Shown here in pieces: positions 62,383-64,000 of a stretch of 64,000 nt of DNA (positions are counted from its first letter, which is position 1; every line of letters starts with the position of its first letter). The DNA comes from Bipolaris cookei. Lineage: Eukaryota; Ascomycota; Dothideomycetes; Pleosporales; Pleosporaceae. The stretch spans positions 62,001 through 126,000 of the forward strand of contig NRSV01000059.1 of the NCBI GenBank assembly GCA_002286855.1, read 5' to 3'. Made by a program: the position numbers and the translations under genes. Below the pieces are notes generated by a model. The model ran no database searches. It was given only the letters and a program-made list of their open reading frames with translations, and was not told the origin of the DNA.

Positions 62383-64000
62383 ATGGAAATGGACAGTTCT
62401 TACCAGGTCCCAAGAGCACAACAAGGGAATGAAGAATATTCACAACCACCGGATGAAAACACTATGACGACAATGTAACAGATGATGCAGCAAATGATGC
62501 AACAGATGATGCAACAAATGAATGAACTTATGACACGAATCGAGAGGGTTGAGAAGAAGGAACCAACTACAGTAGCCACTAACCCCACATCTACTATGTC
62601 AGTGGTTACGCCTCCTTCAGCCCCTAACCACTCGTATCAGCAAAAAGGACTGGAGGATCCAGAAGCGTTCGGTACTCGAAACCAGTATCCGTCATGGAAA
62701 TACCAGATTGAGACGAAGCTGAGATCAGAACCTTAACGATCTCACACGAGCCACTTGGCGATCGACTACATTTTTAGCCGTACTACAGGTGATGCCAGGG
62801 TACGAATTTTCCCCTAAGTGTCATTGCGTGCAGCTTCAAGCACTGTCGATGAGTTCTTCTAATACCTCGACGGCGCCTTCAAGGATGCGCACATGGCCGA
62901 GACGGCGGGGAACAAGCTCCAGCACATGCGACAAAAAAACAGACAACGTGCGCGACTTCATACAGGATTTTAACAAGGAAGCGCTTACTGCCAGTTTGTT
63001 CGATCACGCTATCCTCAAAAGCATGTTCCTGGACTCTTTAACCCACGAATTGCGGGCGGCCCTTGCAGGCACCATCCTCCCAGAAAGCACAACGATCGAA
63101 GAGATGCAGTCGCACATTGCTGTCTCAGATAACCTCTGGCGCCTCAAGCTGAGGAACAAAAAGAAAACTACCTCTCGTTACACGACGCATTCCCTATGAC
63201 CCCATCTCCAGACGCCATGAACTGGGAACCAAGCCAAACGCAGACTTAACGAGCCAAATGAGTCTCGCAAAAAGAGATCGACAGAAGACGGGAAGAAGGA
63301 TTATGTTTGCGCTGTGGCATCAGAAAAAAAGCACCTCATCAATTCCTGCAGACAAAAGCCTGCACAGAAGCCAGCGCATCAGCCAATTCGAGCTGCAATG
63401 ACAACAAGGAAGCGAAAGGAATCGATGGAAGACCATTGCGGTCTTGACAATACAACAGCGATTGACTCGGACAGCGAGTCGGAAAAAGAGTAGCTCCTGA
63501 TCAAAGGCGCGATCAAGAGCATGCACGAGTAAGCAAGGACACGATGGAAGAATGAGACAAATTCAAGAAAGAGCACATGCTAGCACCACCAATGACAAAA
63601 CACGTACTAGTCAATCAATCAAAGTTCACGTCAGCACTAACTGACTCTGGATGCCTCTCCTACGCTCTCATTACCCGTTCTTTCGTACGACGAGCCAAAC
63701 TCGAGCGCATATCTATTCCATGTAAGCCGATCGTGGGTGTCAACGATCAAGTGAGTTGGGTAGATGAAGTCGCGAAATTTTCGTTTGACATGAATGGCTA
63801 CACGGAGACTGGGCTTGTATACGTTACGCCGAACGACGCTGAAGACATTATCCTAGTACGCCCATAGATGAACTGGAACAAAGTCACAATTGCTCCCGCG
63901 AAGAAGTCAATACCGTGTACGGACACTGAATGCCTGGTGACACCGAACGTCCCAGCAGCCCCAAAACAGGAGAACGTTTCTCATATAACCAAGTTGCTGC
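62383..64000 (+). mobile_element. Degraded LTR-type retroelement, gag and protease part (runs off the window)
   Basis: From ATG 62383 a frame reads MEMDSSYQVPRAQQGNEEYS, a TAA at 62476-62478 amid Met/Gln repeats, then a coiled stretch (MNELMTRIERVEKKEPTTV). Gag blocks are split among frames: YPSWKYQIETKLRSEP, YIFSRTTGDAR, STVDEFF-stop-YLDGAF, KDAHMAETAGNKLQHMRQK and FNKEALTASLFDHAILKSMF. A Cys-rich knuckle trace is CLRCGIRKKAPH near 63300. At 63577-63867 a retropepsin-like domain reads ALTDSGCLSYALI and AEDIILVRP, ending at a TAG where Trp is expected (RP-W-MN). Many of the stops fit CAA or TGG to TAA/TAG changes. No reverse transcriptase is in the window, so gypsy versus copia rests on the protease pattern; gypsy is favoured. 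Confidence 0.8.

Overview
The window looks like nuclear DNA of a filamentous ascomycete (Pezizomycotina; a Dothideomycete such as a Pleosporales species is my best guess, inferred from style and gene content rather than shown). The protein-coding genes carry short GT-AG introns of about 48-105 bases with CTRAY-type branch points. The gene set is typical of such fungi: a fungal rhodopsin-domain membrane protein, a berberine-bridge-type oxidase, a fungal CPD photolyase, a Yap-like bZIP and a Sec2 exchange factor. The transposable elements carry C-to-T changes in CpA context, as repeat-induced point mutation (RIP) produces.

Layout. 0-5.3 kb: a twin-CX9C mitochondrial protein, a dienelactone hydrolase with one GC-AG intron, and a seven-helix rhodopsin-domain protein. 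8.7-18.7 kb: three housekeeping or signalling genes on the plus strand (leucine-rich-repeat protein, PP1 catalytic subunit, Sec2-type Rab exchange factor), each after a long pyrimidine-rich leader. 19.5-27.9 kb: exosome cofactor Lrp1/Rrp47, a ketopantoate-reductase-family enzyme, a class I CPD photolyase with a probable mitochondrial presequence, and a secreted alkaline phosphatase. 28-36.1 kb: a decayed AT-rich block with a pogo/Fot1 remnant, two inverted copies of an unrecognised Cys-rich/acidic module, an intact fructosamine kinase gene, and a nearly complete RIP-killed pogo/Fot1 element. 36.5-57.9 kb: a second gene block with phosducin-like protein, bZIP factor, MFS transporter, CAF-1 p60 (Cac2), RWD protein, berberine-bridge-type oxidase, Rsm22 and an atypical short-chain dehydrogenase. 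58.2-64.0 kb: a transposon cluster with an internally deleted pogo/Fot1 element, a terminal fragment of another, a third degraded element inserted next to it, and the gag-protease part of a retroelement running off the end.

There is no biosynthetic cluster, CRISPR array, rRNA, or tRNA that I can support. Most genes are unrelated housekeeping functions, though several act in mitochondria (Mix17-like, Rsm22, probably photolyase and perhaps the reductase). The most interesting material is in the repeats. Five pogo/Fot1 relatives all begin with ACG/ACGTG after a TA and carry iterated 13-17 base subterminal units. One transposase shows a clean set of RIP hits in the catalytic and zinc-knuckle residues. 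Another contains an intron-like AT-rich insert flanked by a roughly 31-base duplication. I found no convincing wholly new system; the duplicated Cys-rich/acidic module is the best unknown.
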